Shown piece after piece: positions 1 to 7,950 of a stretch of 38,316 bases of DNA; the first letter of the stretch is position 1, and every line of letters starts with the position of its first letter. Origin of the DNA: Chloroflexota bacterium (lineage in GTDB: Bacteria > Chloroflexota > Anaerolineae > B4-G1); contig JAAEPW010000145.1 of assembly GCA_024232355.1 (NCBI GenBank), forward strand, positions 1-38,316. The letters are read 5' to 3'. Made by a program: the position numbers and the translations under genes. The notes below the pieces were generated by a model. That model searched no databases. It was not told the origin of the DNA and worked only from the letters and a program-made list of their open reading frames with translations.

Positions 1-1
1 C

Positions 2-235
2 ACAGATAGTGTGTATGGCGTGCTTCCCGAGAACGATTTAAAAGCACGGATCGCGGCTTTAACCCAAACCGAACAATCATCTTCCCAAGCTACCCTAGAC
101 ACACTGGTTGACGACATTATCAAACAATTGTCCAACAAGTCTGACGTTCTTCTTGACGCACTTGCTGATGCAATTGTCAGGCGACAACCGGAACAAATAG
201 AGGGCACCCCCATAGATTTTGGAAGTCCCCTCTAA
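2..235 (+). CDS. C-terminal fragment of an unknown protein, cut by the window edge
   Basis: The frame is open from the left edge to a TAA at 233-235, so this is most likely the 3' end of a gene that starts outside the window. A GTG at 11 could be a start but has no ribosome binding site in view. The visible 77 residues are acidic, helical and rich in Leu, Ala, Asp and Gln, with a stretch LLDALADAIV and no membrane segment. No family is recognised. It is immediately followed, only 2 bases away, by the 3' end of the oppositely oriented tRNA gene. Confidence 0.5.
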   Translation, partial: TDSVYGVLPENDLKARIAALTQTEQSSSQATLDTLVDDIIKQLSNKSDVLLDALADAIVRRQPEQIEGTPIDFGSPL

Positions 236-237
236 AG

Positions 238-311
238 TCGGGGCGCCGGGATTTGAACCCGGGGCCTCTACAACCCCATTGTAGCGCGCTACCAAGCTGC
301 GCCACGCCCCG
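238..311 (-). tRNA. tRNA-Pro, anticodon GGG
   Basis: The minus strand folds into a full 74-nt cloverleaf. The acceptor stem is CGGGGCG/CGCCCCG with discriminator A, followed by a D arm GCGC...GCGC, an anticodon stem CTACA/TGTAG with loop ATGGGGT, a variable loop, and a T arm CCGGG-TTCAAAT-CCCGG. The anticodon GGG lies at 275-277 and reads CCC/CCU proline codons. The C1-G72 acceptor pair is typical of bacterial tRNA-Pro. The 3' CCA is not encoded (the next bases are CTT), so it must be added by a CCA-adding enzyme. The gene stands alone. Confidence 0.97.
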
Positions 312-343
312 AAACTACTACTATATTACCTGTATCGAGCCGT

Positions 344-372
344 AGTATACGACAATGGGGTTTTCTTGTCAA
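344..372 (-). promoter_or_regulatory. sigma-70-type promoter of the tRNA-Pro gene
   Basis: On the minus strand a perfect -35 box TTGACA (367-372) is separated by 17 nt from a -10 box TATACT (344-349). Transcription would begin about 25 bases before the mature tRNA 5' end. The -35 box is only 10 bases from the -35 box of the divergent plus-strand promoter. Confidence 0.8.
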
Positions 373-382
373 GTAATGCGGG

Positions 383-411
383 TTGCGTAAAATCATTGCT
401 GTGGGTATAAT
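383..411 (+). promoter_or_regulatory. sigma-70-type promoter for the foldase lipoprotein gene
   Basis: TTGCGT (383-388), a 17-nt spacer and a perfect TATAAT (406-411) precede the gene starting at 469, giving a leader of roughly 50 nt. It lies back to back with the tRNA promoter. Confidence 0.7.
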
Positions 412-468
412 GACTAGCAACAGGACGCTAGTTCCCTATATATCTTAGTCAACACAATGGAGTTTTCT

Positions 469-1458
469 ATGAACTTGAGAGTAATGGTGAGATTGGTAGC
501 TTTGGTGTTGTTGCTTGCGTCAACTGCCTGCAACCCGATGCCGGGTACACCAGTACCCCCTACCCAGACCCAAGCACCTGTTGACACCGCTATGGCACCA
601 ACACCGACACAGACCGAGCTTGCGGCAGTAGCTGTGGATCCACCAACGCCTACCCCAGAACCCCCTCTGGCTGCGCAGGCCAATGGACAACTCATCTACC
701 TGGCAGATTACGAGCGAGAGTTGGGACGAGAGGAAACATTGTTGGCAGCCCAGGGGACCGATCCCAGTAGCCCAGAGGGGCAAGAGATTTTGGCCCAACG
801 TCGTGATCTGATTCTTAATGTAATGATTGAGCAAGTGTTGACCGAGCAAGCGGCTGCTGCCGAAGGTATACTCATCTCTGACGACGAGGTCGATACGTAT
901 ATGCAAGATATGATTGACGAGAACGGAGGTTCAGAAGCCTTCATAGCCAAGTTGGCAGAATGGGGTCAGACTGAAGAGGATGCCTGGCGAGAGGTGCGTG
1001 CACAATTGATCGGGATGCAGATGACGCAACGCATCGTTGAAGAGATACCAACAACTGCCGAACACGTCCATGCCCGTCACATTCTAGTAGATACGCTTGA
1101 AGAGGCAGAGCGTATCCTGGCTCAACTTCAGGCAAGTGCCGACTTTGCGACTCTGGCAAGAGCTTATTCCCAAGATGAGAGTACCCGTGACAGCGGAGGA
1201 GATCTAGGGTTTTTCCCCCGGGGCATTCTGTTAGCTCCTGAAGTGGAGATGGCGGCTTTTGATTTACAACCCGGTCAATTCAGTGGTGTGGTGAACAGTA
1301 TACTGGGCTATCACATCGTGCAAGTCGTCGAGCGCGACCCGGCCCGACCTGTCGCTCAAGAAAGCCTGCGCTTTTTGCAAAAACAAGCGGTGGAAGAGTG
1401 GATCGAGAGATTGTGGTCTCGGGCTGATGTTCAACGGTTCATCGAAACGACTCCCTGA
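469..1458 (+). CDS. parvulin-type peptidyl-prolyl isomerase lipoprotein (PrsA/SurA-like foldase)
   Basis: Predicted to catalyse cis-trans isomerisation of prolyl bonds in exported proteins outside the membrane. The 329-residue product starts with a basic n-region, a Leu/Val-rich core and a lipobox ending LASTAC, so it should be a lipoprotein. A Pro/Thr-rich spacer follows. Next comes a SurA/trigger-factor-like helical region (about residues 65-185, with the repeated EQ..AA..G pattern), then a PpiC/rotamase domain beginning at HVHARHILVDT and containing the family signature SGGDLGFFPRG and the end motif GYHIVQVVER. I chose ATG 469 over the in-frame ATG at 457 because GGAG at 459-462 sits 6 nt before 469. 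Its own promoter lies upstream. The Pro/Thr linker is typical of surface proteins in this group. Confidence 0.88.
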   Translation: MNLRVMVRLVALVLLLASTACNPMPGTPVPPTQTQAPVDTAMAPTPTQTELAAVAVDPPTPTPEPPLAAQANGQLIYLADYERELGREETLLAAQGTDPSSPEGQEILAQRRDLILNVMIEQVLTEQAAAAEGILISDDEVDTYMQDMIDENGGSEAFIAKLAEWGQTEEDAWREVRAQLIGMQMTQRIVEEIPTTAEHVHARHILVDTLEEAERILAQLQASADFATLARAYSQDESTRDSGGDLGFFPRGILLAPEVEMAAFDLQPGQFSGVVNSILGYHIVQVVERDPARPVAQESLRFLQKQAVEEWIERLWSRADVQRFIETTP

Positions 1459-1497
1459 TTGGGCGAGTCGACATAGGGTATAGCAAGGAGATCGGTG

Positions 1498-2238
1498 ATG
1501 GTAGAAGATCAAATGATGCTGGAAGACCAGGTAGAGGAGGTAGATAAAAGAACCCGGCTGATTAACAACCTAACGATCGTAACGCTCGGCGCTACGGTAT
1601 GCCTGATAGGCTGTTATGGCCTCATGATGTTCAACATCGTTAACCCCTTTGCGCCTGTTCCACCGCCAACTCTGATTATTGTGCCCACAGCTACCATAAT
1701 GCCCACACCGGGCATTCCCACCTGGACGCCGACCAAAACTCCAACCATCACCCCCACCCCAGGGCCCACAAATACACGCACACCTACCCTGACACCGTCT
1801 GTCACGCCTACTTTTCCCCCCACACTCACCTTCCCACCAACAGCTACCGAAACCCCAAAGGTCACGCTTTCTGCATTCCAATTCACCGCTGAAGTGGCTC
1901 TGGATACGCCACCGTACGGCTGTAGTTGGACAGGAATAGCTGGGCACGTACAGGACATAGACGACAATCCGCTCATCGGCTATCCGGTGCGCATCTGGGG
2001 TGCTGGTATCGACCAGGTGGTTTCATCAGGCACAGATACACGGCTTAACACCATCTATGGAAACGCAGCTTCCTGGGAGCAGTTCCTCGATGTCCGCACG
2101 AAACCTCTTCAAGTACGGGTGCAACTTTACGATCCCTATCGAGAGGATCATCCACCGATTTCGGATGAGATTGTGGTTGATTTGCCTGGGCTCTGTGGTA
2201 GAGCTTTGGGCTATGTAGTATTTACCCAAAATCATTGA
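1498..2238 (+). CDS. membrane-anchored protein with Pro/Thr linker and unknown extracellular domain
   Basis: The 246-residue product has a short acidic cytoplasmic N-terminus, one membrane segment (about residues 24-48, LTIVTLGATVCLIGCYGLMM), and a long TPTPT-type linker (about residues 55-120). A C-terminal domain of about 110 residues follows, with the Cys-bearing stretch YGCSWTGIAGHV and a late LCGRALGY, probably a small extracellular beta domain, perhaps carboxypeptidase-regulatory-like (IAGHVQD.DDNPL.GYPVRI resembles such folds). AAGGAG at 1485-1490 is 7 nt from ATG 1498, which is why I prefer it to the GTG at 1495. It follows the foldase gene by 39 bp and is probably co-transcribed. No function is assigned. 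Confidence 0.75.
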   Translation: MVEDQMMLEDQVEEVDKRTRLINNLTIVTLGATVCLIGCYGLMMFNIVNPFAPVPPPTLIIVPTATIMPTPGIPTWTPTKTPTITPTPGPTNTRTPTLTPSVTPTFPPTLTFPPTATETPKVTLSAFQFTAEVALDTPPYGCSWTGIAGHVQDIDDNPLIGYPVRIWGAGIDQVVSSGTDTRLNTIYGNAASWEQFLDVRTKPLQVRVQLYDPYREDHPPISDEIVVDLPGLCGRALGYVVFTQNH

Positions 2239-2261
2239 GCAAGAGCAATCAGGGGGAAAAT

Positions 2262-2999
2262 ATGACAAATAAGCGTATACCCACAGGAGTAAAAGGGCTT
2301 GATGAGATGTTGCAAGGAGGATTCAAGCCTGGATCGATGGTGTTGGTGCGCGGCGCACCGGGCACAGGCAAGACTTCATTGGCGCTCCAATTTCTCATCC
2401 ACGGTGCCACAAAGCAAAATGAATCGGGGTTGCTCATCTCTTTTGAGGAATTTCCCAGCTCTCTCTATCGCGACGCCGAGACGTTAGGCTGGGACCTGGG
2501 GGAACTGGAAGCAAGCAGAAAGCTGCACTTGATGTTCACTTCGCCCAAGGTTTTCCTGGCCAGCCTCGAATCTCCAGACAGTCGTCTCAATCAATTGATC
2601 CTTGAAGAAAACATTCAACGACTGGTACTCGACAGCGTATCCCATTTCAATCGCCTCACCGACGATGTAGATGAATTGCGCAATATATACACGTCCGTGG
2701 CAAACGGTCTGAGACGAGAGGCGATCACAGGAGTGCTGTTGGGTGAAGAAGGCCGGTCCATGTATCAGCGAGCCTTTAAGGGTGGCATATCGTTCATCGT
2801 GGACGCCATCATCATGATGCGCTACGTAGAGATCGAGAGCGCTATGCAGCGCGCGATTATGGTTCTCAAAATGCGAGGCTCGAACCACGCCAAGGAGATT
2901 CGCCGGTACGAGATCAAAACAGGCGGCCTGGAAGTTTTGGACGTTTTTAAAGGGCGAGAAGGTTTGCTCAGCGGCAGCCCGCATCGGTCGTTACCCTAG
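2262..2999 (+). CDS. KaiC/RAD55-like RecA-superfamily ATPase
   Basis: A single RecA-fold domain of 245 residues. The N-terminus RIPTGVKGLDEMLQGGF is the classic KaiC/RAD55 start, Walker A is GAPGTGKT (about residues 31-38), the following ISFEE is the KaiC-type catalytic Glu pair region, and Walker B is LVLDS. The C-terminus (MRYVEIE, VLKMRGS.H) matches KaiC-like ATPases that often sit beside signalling or gas-vesicle genes. Only one domain is present, so it is not a clock KaiC, which has two. ATG 2262 is preceded by AGGGGG at 2251-2256; a longer frame from 2235 overlaps the previous stop and is less likely. Substrate or partner is unknown. It is close behind the gene ending at 2238, suggesting one operon. 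Confidence 0.85.
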   Translation: MTNKRIPTGVKGLDEMLQGGFKPGSMVLVRGAPGTGKTSLALQFLIHGATKQNESGLLISFEEFPSSLYRDAETLGWDLGELEASRKLHLMFTSPKVFLASLESPDSRLNQLILEENIQRLVLDSVSHFNRLTDDVDELRNIYTSVANGLRREAITGVLLGEEGRSMYQRAFKGGISFIVDAIIMMRYVEIESAMQRAIMVLKMRGSNHAKEIRRYEIKTGGLEVLDVFKGREGLLSGSPHRSLP

Positions 3000-3062
3000 C
3001 CAGCCGGTAACGGTTGCTCGCAGTTGGCAAGCCGTCAATCGTCTGACATTGGTCATTGCCCG

Positions 3063-3884
3063 ATGGGCACTCTTTATCTAGTCGGCACCCCGATTGGCAA
3101 TCTGGAGGATATTACCCTCCGTGCATTGCGAATCCTCGATCAAGTTGCGCTTATCGCCGCCGAGGACACCCGCCGGGCGCGGGTCCTCACCCGGCGTTAC
3201 GAGATCGACACCCCCATCACCAGCTACTTTGAGGGCAACAAAATTCGAAAACTGGAAGCAGTGCTGAGCGCGTTGGACGCAGGCGATGTGGCCCTAATCT
3301 CTGAGGCTGGGATGCCGGGGCTTTCGGACCCCGGATACGAGCTTGTCCACGCTGCCATCGAGCGTGGATACACAGTCACATCCATCCCCGGTCCTTCGGC
3401 TCCCGTGACAGCACTGGTAGTCTCTGGCTTGCCCAGTGATAGCTTTCTCTATTTGGGTTTTTTTCCCCGCCGCCAGCGCGAGCGGCGCAAGTTGTTGGCT
3501 GAGGTGACGCAAGAATGGCGCACGCTGGTGGCCTTTGAAGCTCCGCACCGTCTGCGCAAAAGCTTGGCTGACATTGAGTCCGTGCTCGGCAACCGCCCGC
3601 TAGCTATTTGCCGGGAACTGACCAAGCTGTACGAGGAGGTTTGGCGGGGCACCGTAGCCGAAGCGCGGGCGCATTTTGATGAGGTTGAACCCCGGGGAGA
3701 ATTCACACTCGTTATCGGCGGCGCGTCGGAAGAGCACGAGCCTTGGGACAAGGAACGGGTGCGAGCCGAGTTGGATAAACTGCTGGCGCAAGGGTTGCCC
3801 CGTCCAGCCGCTGCGCGCAGCATCGCGGCGGCCTCTGGATGGAAGCGCTCGGAAATCTATGACCTGGGTCTCAAGGACGAGTAA
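3063..3884 (+). CDS. rsmI: 16S rRNA (cytidine-1402-2'-O)-methyltransferase RsmI
   Basis: Methylates the 2'-OH of C1402 in 16S rRNA of the small subunit, using S-adenosylmethionine. All main family motifs of this tetrapyrrole-methylase-fold enzyme are visible in the 273-residue product: LVGTPIGNLEDIT at the N-terminus, AAEDTR, ISEAGMPGLSDPG, IPGPSAPVTALVVSGLP and FLGFFPRR-like FLYLGFFPRR. The C-terminal region has the usual helical tail ending in GWKRSEIYDLGL. The start at ATG 3063 places the conserved MGTLYLVGTP at residue 1; the frame is open to 3024 but upstream codons do not match the family. No clear ribosome binding site is seen. It is followed 13 bp later by the aconitase-X gene, probably in the same transcript. 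Confidence 0.96.
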   Translation: MGTLYLVGTPIGNLEDITLRALRILDQVALIAAEDTRRARVLTRRYEIDTPITSYFEGNKIRKLEAVLSALDAGDVALISEAGMPGLSDPGYELVHAAIERGYTVTSIPGPSAPVTALVVSGLPSDSFLYLGFFPRRQRERRKLLAEVTQEWRTLVAFEAPHRLRKSLADIESVLGNRPLAICRELTKLYEEVWRGTVAEARAHFDEVEPRGEFTLVIGGASEEHEPWDKERVRAELDKLLAQGLPRPAAARSIAAASGWKRSEIYDLGLKDE

Positions 3885-3897
3885 GGCAGGATTATTG

Positions 3898-5118
3898 ATG
3901 GACCTTTCGGACAAAGAGCAAGCCATGTTGGCCGGTGATTTTGGCCCCGGCGTGCGCAAGGCGATGGAGATCGTCTGCGCACTGGGGCAGATCTATGGTG
4001 CCCGGCGATTGGTGCCGGTGGGTTCTGTGCAAGTAGCCGGAGTCAGCTATCGTAACCTGGGGGAAGCGGGGCTCGAGTTTCTGCACGAGTGGGCCGAGCA
4101 GTCTGCCCAAGTGTGTGTGCCTACGACACTGAATCCAGCCGGAATAGATCTGCGCGCCTGGCAAGCGTTAGGCTTTTCCGAGTCGTTCGCTCGTTCCCAA
4201 TTGGAAGTGATTGATGCCTTCCGGCGGCTGGGAGTGCGCGCAACTTGCACGTGTACACCCTATCTGGTGGGCAACGTGCCCCGTGTAGGCGAACACGTGG
4301 CCTGGGCCGAATCCTCGGCGGTGAGTTACGCCAACTCGGTACTGGGGGCGCGTACCAACCGAGAAGGAGGCCCGAGCGCCTTGGCTGCAGCCATCACAGG
4401 ACGCACGGCAGCCTTTGGACTGCACCTGGACGAAAACCGTCGGGCAGCGCTCCAGGTAGAGGTACACTGCCCAGTGCGCACGCTCTCCGACCTGGGGGCA
4501 TTGGGACACCTGGTCGGGAAGACAGCCGGCAACCGTGTGCCATATTTCGTATTCGAGTCCTGGGACTTGGAAGAAAACAATTCAGACGTCGCCCTAAAGG
4601 CGTTGGGGGCCGCGATGGCAGCCAGCGGCGCGGTTGCCCTGTATCACGTCGCGGGGGTCACGCCCGAAGCAGATCAGCCAGGCATACTGCTCCCAGACCA
4701 TGAGACGATGGTCGTGGACGATCTACAGCCCGCCTACGCCGCGCTCAATTCTGACGTCCGCCAGATCGACCTGGTTTGGATTGGATGCCCACACGCCAAC
4801 TTGGAGGAGATTGCGAAGGTAGTACGGTTGTTGGATGGACGCCAAACGAAATCAGTGCTGTGGATCACAACAGCCCGTAAGGTTCAAGAGCAAGCCAAAG
4901 CAGAGGGATTGGTAGCGGCAGTCGAGGCTAGTGGAGGGCAAGTAGTGGCCGATATGTGTGCCGTTGTCGCGCCGATGCAAGAACTCTCGTTTCGCACTCT
5001 GGCGACATCCTCGGCCAAGGGGGCCACTTATGTGCCCTCCCACGCGGGGTTACAGGTACGTTATGGCACAGTCGAGCAGTGTGTGGAGGCGGCAGTGAGC
5101 GGTGTTTGGCTGGAGTGA
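3898..5118 (+). CDS. aconitase X-type (DUF521) dehydratase, large subunit alone
   Basis: The 406-residue product is recognisable as the catalytic part of the aconitase X family, whose known members include cis-3-hydroxy-L-proline dehydratase and archaeal phosphomevalonate dehydratase. Candidate cluster ligands are Cys117/Cys119 (in TCTCTPYLVG), Cys297 (in IGCPHANLEE) and Cys354 (in VADMCAVVAPM). Other family features are AWAESSAVSYANSVLGARTN and the late SSAKGATYVPSHAG. The small swivelling subunit (DUF126), normally fused or adjacent, is not visible here; the next gene is on the other strand. The start ATG 3898 follows a weak GCAGG; the frame is open much further upstream, but that part overlaps rsmI. 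The substrate cannot be told from sequence. Confidence 0.85.
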   Translation: MDLSDKEQAMLAGDFGPGVRKAMEIVCALGQIYGARRLVPVGSVQVAGVSYRNLGEAGLEFLHEWAEQSAQVCVPTTLNPAGIDLRAWQALGFSESFARSQLEVIDAFRRLGVRATCTCTPYLVGNVPRVGEHVAWAESSAVSYANSVLGARTNREGGPSALAAAITGRTAAFGLHLDENRRAALQVEVHCPVRTLSDLGALGHLVGKTAGNRVPYFVFESWDLEENNSDVALKALGAAMAASGAVALYHVAGVTPEADQPGILLPDHETMVVDDLQPAYAALNSDVRQIDLVWIGCPHANLEEIAKVVRLLDGRQTKSVLWITTARKVQEQAKAEGLVAAVEASGGQVVADMCAVVAPMQELSFRTLATSSAKGATYVPSHAGLQVRYGTVEQCVEAAVSGVWLE

Positions 5119-5142
5119 GAATATCACAGGGTTTGAATTCAC

Positions 5143-5526
5143 TCACTGATGACTGTCTTTGAATTCGTCGGTTACCTCGTCGCGCCAATCGAACGAACTT
5201 CCAAAGATCAACCCAAGCAAAGCCAAAATTATGGTAATAGCCAACCCCAACACCGCCAGCATTACAACATCATCTAAGAACAAGGCAAGCACGATCGAGA
5301 TGATTGTGCCAAACAGTGCACCAATGATGACACCCCAAAACTTGTACGACATGTTTTGCAGCATATCTCGCATCATGTACTGAAACGAGACGTTTCTTCT
5401 CTTGAGGTGTTTTCGCCGCGTCGTGACTCTGGATTGAGTCTTTTTCTCCTTAGCCTTGGGGTCGCGTGCTTGGATTTGCCGCTCGCGAAGCCGCTTTAGT
5501 CGTTCGAGTTCTTCATTTCTGCTCAT
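5143..5526 (-). CDS. small two-segment membrane protein of unknown function
   Basis: The 127-residue product has a very charged, basic N-terminal half (Arg/Lys/Glu-rich, probably helical, cytoplasmic), then two long hydrophobic segments at about residues 66-86 (FWGVIIGALFGTIISIVLAL) and 90-112 (VMLAVLGLAITIILALLGLI), and an acidic tail. The start at 5526 is supported by GGGAGGTG just upstream (5531-5538); an in-frame start further up at 5547 lies before that site. It converges with the aconitase-X gene with only 24 bp between stops. The family is not recognised; the layout suggests a small inner-membrane protein. Confidence 0.75.
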   Translation of the reverse strand: MSRNEELERLKRLRERQIQARDPKAKEKKTQSRVTTRRKHLKRRNVSFQYMMRDMLQNMSYKFWGVIIGALFGTIISIVLALFLDDVVMLAVLGLAITIILALLGLIFGSSFDWRDEVTDEFKDSHQ

Positions 5527-5547
5527 TTGACACCTCCCTTGACCCAC

Positions 5548-5883
5548 ACAATTGTTAACAGGAATCCCACGTTTCCTCTAGAAAGCGACTTGGGTTTTTA
5601 AACCATCTCTACCACATCAGGGATTACGATTGGTTTGTGCAAGTAAAAGTTTATCACACCCTGCGCAATATGCCAAATTGGAGAGCCCGAAATGCTCTTG
5701 ACTGGCCAAAAAGTCTGTCGCAAATGCACCCCCGACAGCTATACGTATCCACAAAAGTTGGAATTCTACTGTAACGGATTTGTAACCCACAAAAAGTGCA
5801 AAATATTGTACATTTTAATTGACTTTCCTGTGGATTGGACTATACTTTACATGACTCAAATTACCCTTGGAATGGAATCTATT
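5548..5883. other. intergenic region between divergent genes
   Basis: This 336-bp AT-rich stretch separates the small membrane protein gene (minus) from the cNMP-domain kinase (plus). The only clear element is the plus-strand promoter at 5819-5846. A reading frame runs through from 5692, but it lies upstream of that promoter's start site and shows no family features, so it is not a gene extension I would accept. Confidence 0.6.
5819..5846 (+). promoter_or_regulatory. sigma-70-type promoter of the cNMP-domain histidine kinase
   Basis: TTGACT (5819-5824), a 16-nt spacer and TATACT (5841-5846). The predicted start of transcription near 5853 rules out the in-frame ATG at 5851 and favours ATG 5872 or 5884 as the translation start. 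Confidence 0.7.
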
Positions 5884-7137
5884 ATGGATAACCCCGTATC
5901 TGTTTCACAAGTGGATGCCCTGGAATTCCTGCGCCCAATTCTTCTTGGTTTGGCAGAAGAAGATCTGGAAGAATTGGCTCATGCAGCGGTCGAACTTTAC
6001 TATGCTGATGGAGATGTCATCATACAAGAAGGGGATGAGGGGGATGCAGTTTTCTTTATCGTAAGTGGACGCGTAGAAATGGTCAAGCAGTTTGCCGACG
6101 GTGGCGAACGTTTTCTACATACATCAGGGCAAGGTGAACCCTTTGGGGAAATGGCCCTGCTTCAAGAAGGCGGTCGCACGGCTACCGTCCGCGCCGTTGA
6201 GCCTAGTACCATTTTGAGAGTTGGTCGAGATCCCTTTTTGAACGTTCTGGGACGCAGCCCCTCTCTAGGTGTCCACGTCTTGGTTCGTCTCACCGGCCGT
6301 CTCACCTCCGCCGACCAGCAATCCATCAAAGAATTGAGCGAGCGTAACGTGGAACTGGCCCAGGCACTCCAGCAATTGGAGCGGTTGGACAAAACAAAGT
6401 CCGAGTTCATCCAGGTGACGGCCCATGAACTGCGCACACCTGTCGCCGCTTTGCTGGGATATGCCCAGATGATGGAGTATAATGCCAAGGTCAAGGAAGA
6501 TCCTGGATTACGAGTACTGGTAGATGGAGTGGTGACGAGCACGGAACGGCTCCACCGCATATTCAACAGCATCCTGGACGTTTCGCGGTTGATGTCTGGA
6601 GATCTCAAAGTGATCAACAGCCCTTTGAGTATCGCCGTTACCCTCGAAGCTGTTCATGCCAAGGCTGAAAAGGCATTAAAGGAACGTAATTTGACGATAG
6701 AGTTTGTGGGGTTGGATGATCTACCCTTTTGCTCCGGTGACCCTGACTTGTTGTACAAGGTGTTCGATCATTTAGTGAATAACGCCATCAAGTATACGCC
6801 CGACAAAGGGAAAATAACGACGACTGGTCAGGTGGTAGAATCAGATGACCTGGGGCAATGCGTTCAAGTGATGGTATCAGACACAGGTATCGGTATCTCA
6901 TCACAGGATATTGATCTGATCTTTGAAAAATTCTATCGCACTGGCGAAGTAGCGCTTCATTCCTCAGGGACCAGCAAATTCAAGGGAGGCGGCCCGGGGT
7001 TGGGACTGGCCATCGCTCAAGGAATAGTACTGGCTCACGGAGGGCGCATCTGGGCCGAAAGCCCTGGCTGCGACGAAGAGACCTGCCCAGGAAGCCAGTT
7101 CATCGTCCAGTTACCGATTTACGGTCACAAGTCGTAA
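5884..7137 (+). CDS. cyclic-nucleotide-binding-domain sensor histidine kinase, soluble
   Basis: The 417-residue product has no membrane segment. Residues about 17-140 form a cNMP-binding fold (FFIVSGRVEMV, GEPFGEMALLQEGGRTATVRA). This phosphate-binding cassette has Gly-Glu and Arg-Thr-Ala in the positions expected to contact a cyclic nucleotide. A short coiled coil (SIKELSERNVELAQALQQLE) leads to a HisKA domain with the phospho-acceptor His181 in FIQVTAHELRTPVAALLGY. It is followed by a HATPase with N box HLVNNAIKYTPDKG, G1 VSDTGIGIS, F box FEKFYR and G2 GPGLGLAIAQGIVLAHGG. No response regulator is adjacent. The ATG at 5884 fits the promoter; 5872 is an alternative. Cyclic AMP, cyclic GMP or another ligand could be sensed. 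It is paralogous to the lone cNMP protein at 22669. A terminator follows. Confidence 0.9.
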   Translation: MDNPVSVSQVDALEFLRPILLGLAEEDLEELAHAAVELYYADGDVIIQEGDEGDAVFFIVSGRVEMVKQFADGGERFLHTSGQGEPFGEMALLQEGGRTATVRAVEPSTILRVGRDPFLNVLGRSPSLGVHVLVRLTGRLTSADQQSIKELSERNVELAQALQQLERLDKTKSEFIQVTAHELRTPVAALLGYAQMMEYNAKVKEDPGLRVLVDGVVTSTERLHRIFNSILDVSRLMSGDLKVINSPLSIAVTLEAVHAKAEKALKERNLTIEFVGLDDLPFCSGDPDLLYKVFDHLVNNAIKYTPDKGKITTTGQVVESDDLGQCVQVMVSDTGIGISSQDIDLIFEKFYRTGEVALHSSGTSKFKGGGPGLGLAIAQGIVLAHGGRIWAESPGCDEETCPGSQFIVQLPIYGHKS

Positions 7138-7188
7138 AAGCGTATAGCAATTTATCGCGCTCTTTTTGAACCAGTCTAAAATTAAACG

Positions 7189-7222
7189 AGGCACACGCGA
7201 ATCAATGGAGCGTGTGCCTTTT
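7189..7222 (+). terminator. intrinsic terminator after the cNMP-domain kinase
   Basis: A perfect stem GGCACACGC (7190-7198) / GCGTGTGCC (7210-7218) with an 11-nt loop is followed by TTTT. It lies about 50 bp beyond the kinase stop codon. Confidence 0.85.
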
Positions 7223-7577
7223 CTGTTCTAGTCTACGCATAGGGTGTGGTGGTCACACACTCCACCAAATGCGCGATCAGTGACCGTCGGCAGTGATAGA
7301 TGAAAGCCAACCAGCATCAATAGTGCCAAATCTTGTCTCGAGACGTCATTCCCAAGCGACGTGGGTCTCGATGGTGAATGTGGGGAACTCTCCAGGTGCT
7401 TTTTTTACCGCGCATAGTTGGATTGTCTTGACGAGCGCCGGGGTGTACTTGGCAGGAAAGTCCGGCGGCAGCAGGACACCTGCCCATTACCTGACATCAA
7501 GTAGCATTCCCCACTTGGTCCAGAACTTGCCGATGTCCTGGCACCTCAGTTGTCAAAACAATAGCCCTTGGGATGCC

Positions 7578-7901
7578 CTGTGCAAGTTGCTGGGACGCTC
7601 GTGGCGTGGCAGTGTGTTGGCCGAGTGCATGAACGGCCTGTTACGTTCCCTCTTGGATGGGCGCAAGTATACCGACCAAGGATGTCTGAATTTGTTTCGC
7701 TTTCTGCATAATGCCCGTCCGTTTGAGCGTGGCAAACGTGCTAATCATAGTTCTGCCGAGTTAGTGGGACTCGACGTGCCTGATGATCCTCTCATTCCGC
7801 TAGGCCTAGTGTTTCGCGGCGTAAATAAACCTACAGTTCAGAATTGCCGACTATCAACGCAAACTACCTATTATGATGCTAATCTACCGCGAAACACCTG
7901 A
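7578..7901 (+). pseudogene. decayed transposase, C-terminal part
   Basis: In the frame ending at 7901 a block of about 80 residues (LAECMNGLLRSLLDGRKYTD, NLFRFLHNARPFERGKRA, HSSAELVGLDVPDDPLIPLG) resembles the C-terminal end of a DDE-type transposase, in which a Glu-Cys-x-Asn segment and a Phe-x-x-Gly-Lys-Arg segment recur. The frame is open upstream to 7293, but those residues look random and carry no catalytic motif, and no terminal repeats can be assigned. I read it as a truncated remnant. The exact IS family is not determined. Confidence 0.6.
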
Positions 7902-7950
7902 GCAGTTGGGCGTTAAAGTTTGGTATTTGGGGATATTTACGCCCAACTGC
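7902..7950. repeat. perfect 12-bp inverted repeat
   Basis: GCAGTTGGGCGT (7902-7913) and ACGCCCAACTGC (7939-7950) are exact reverse complements separated by 25 bp. It begins right at the end of the transposase remnant and might mark the end of a mobile element; no run of T follows, so it is not a typical terminator. Confidence 0.7.

Noticed and set aside
2262..2999. A circadian KaiC protein
   Set aside because: Only one RecA-like domain is present, and there is no kaiA or kaiB nearby; it belongs to the broader KaiC/RAD55-like family.
3676..3897. Extension of the aconitase X-type gene upstream to 3676
   Set aside because: It would overlap the C-terminal part of rsmI by over 200 bp and adds residues unlike the family; ATG 3898 fits the family N-terminus.
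5692..5883. Longer N-terminus for the cNMP-domain kinase
   Set aside because: The promoter at 5819-5846 lies inside this extension, and the added residues have no domain features.
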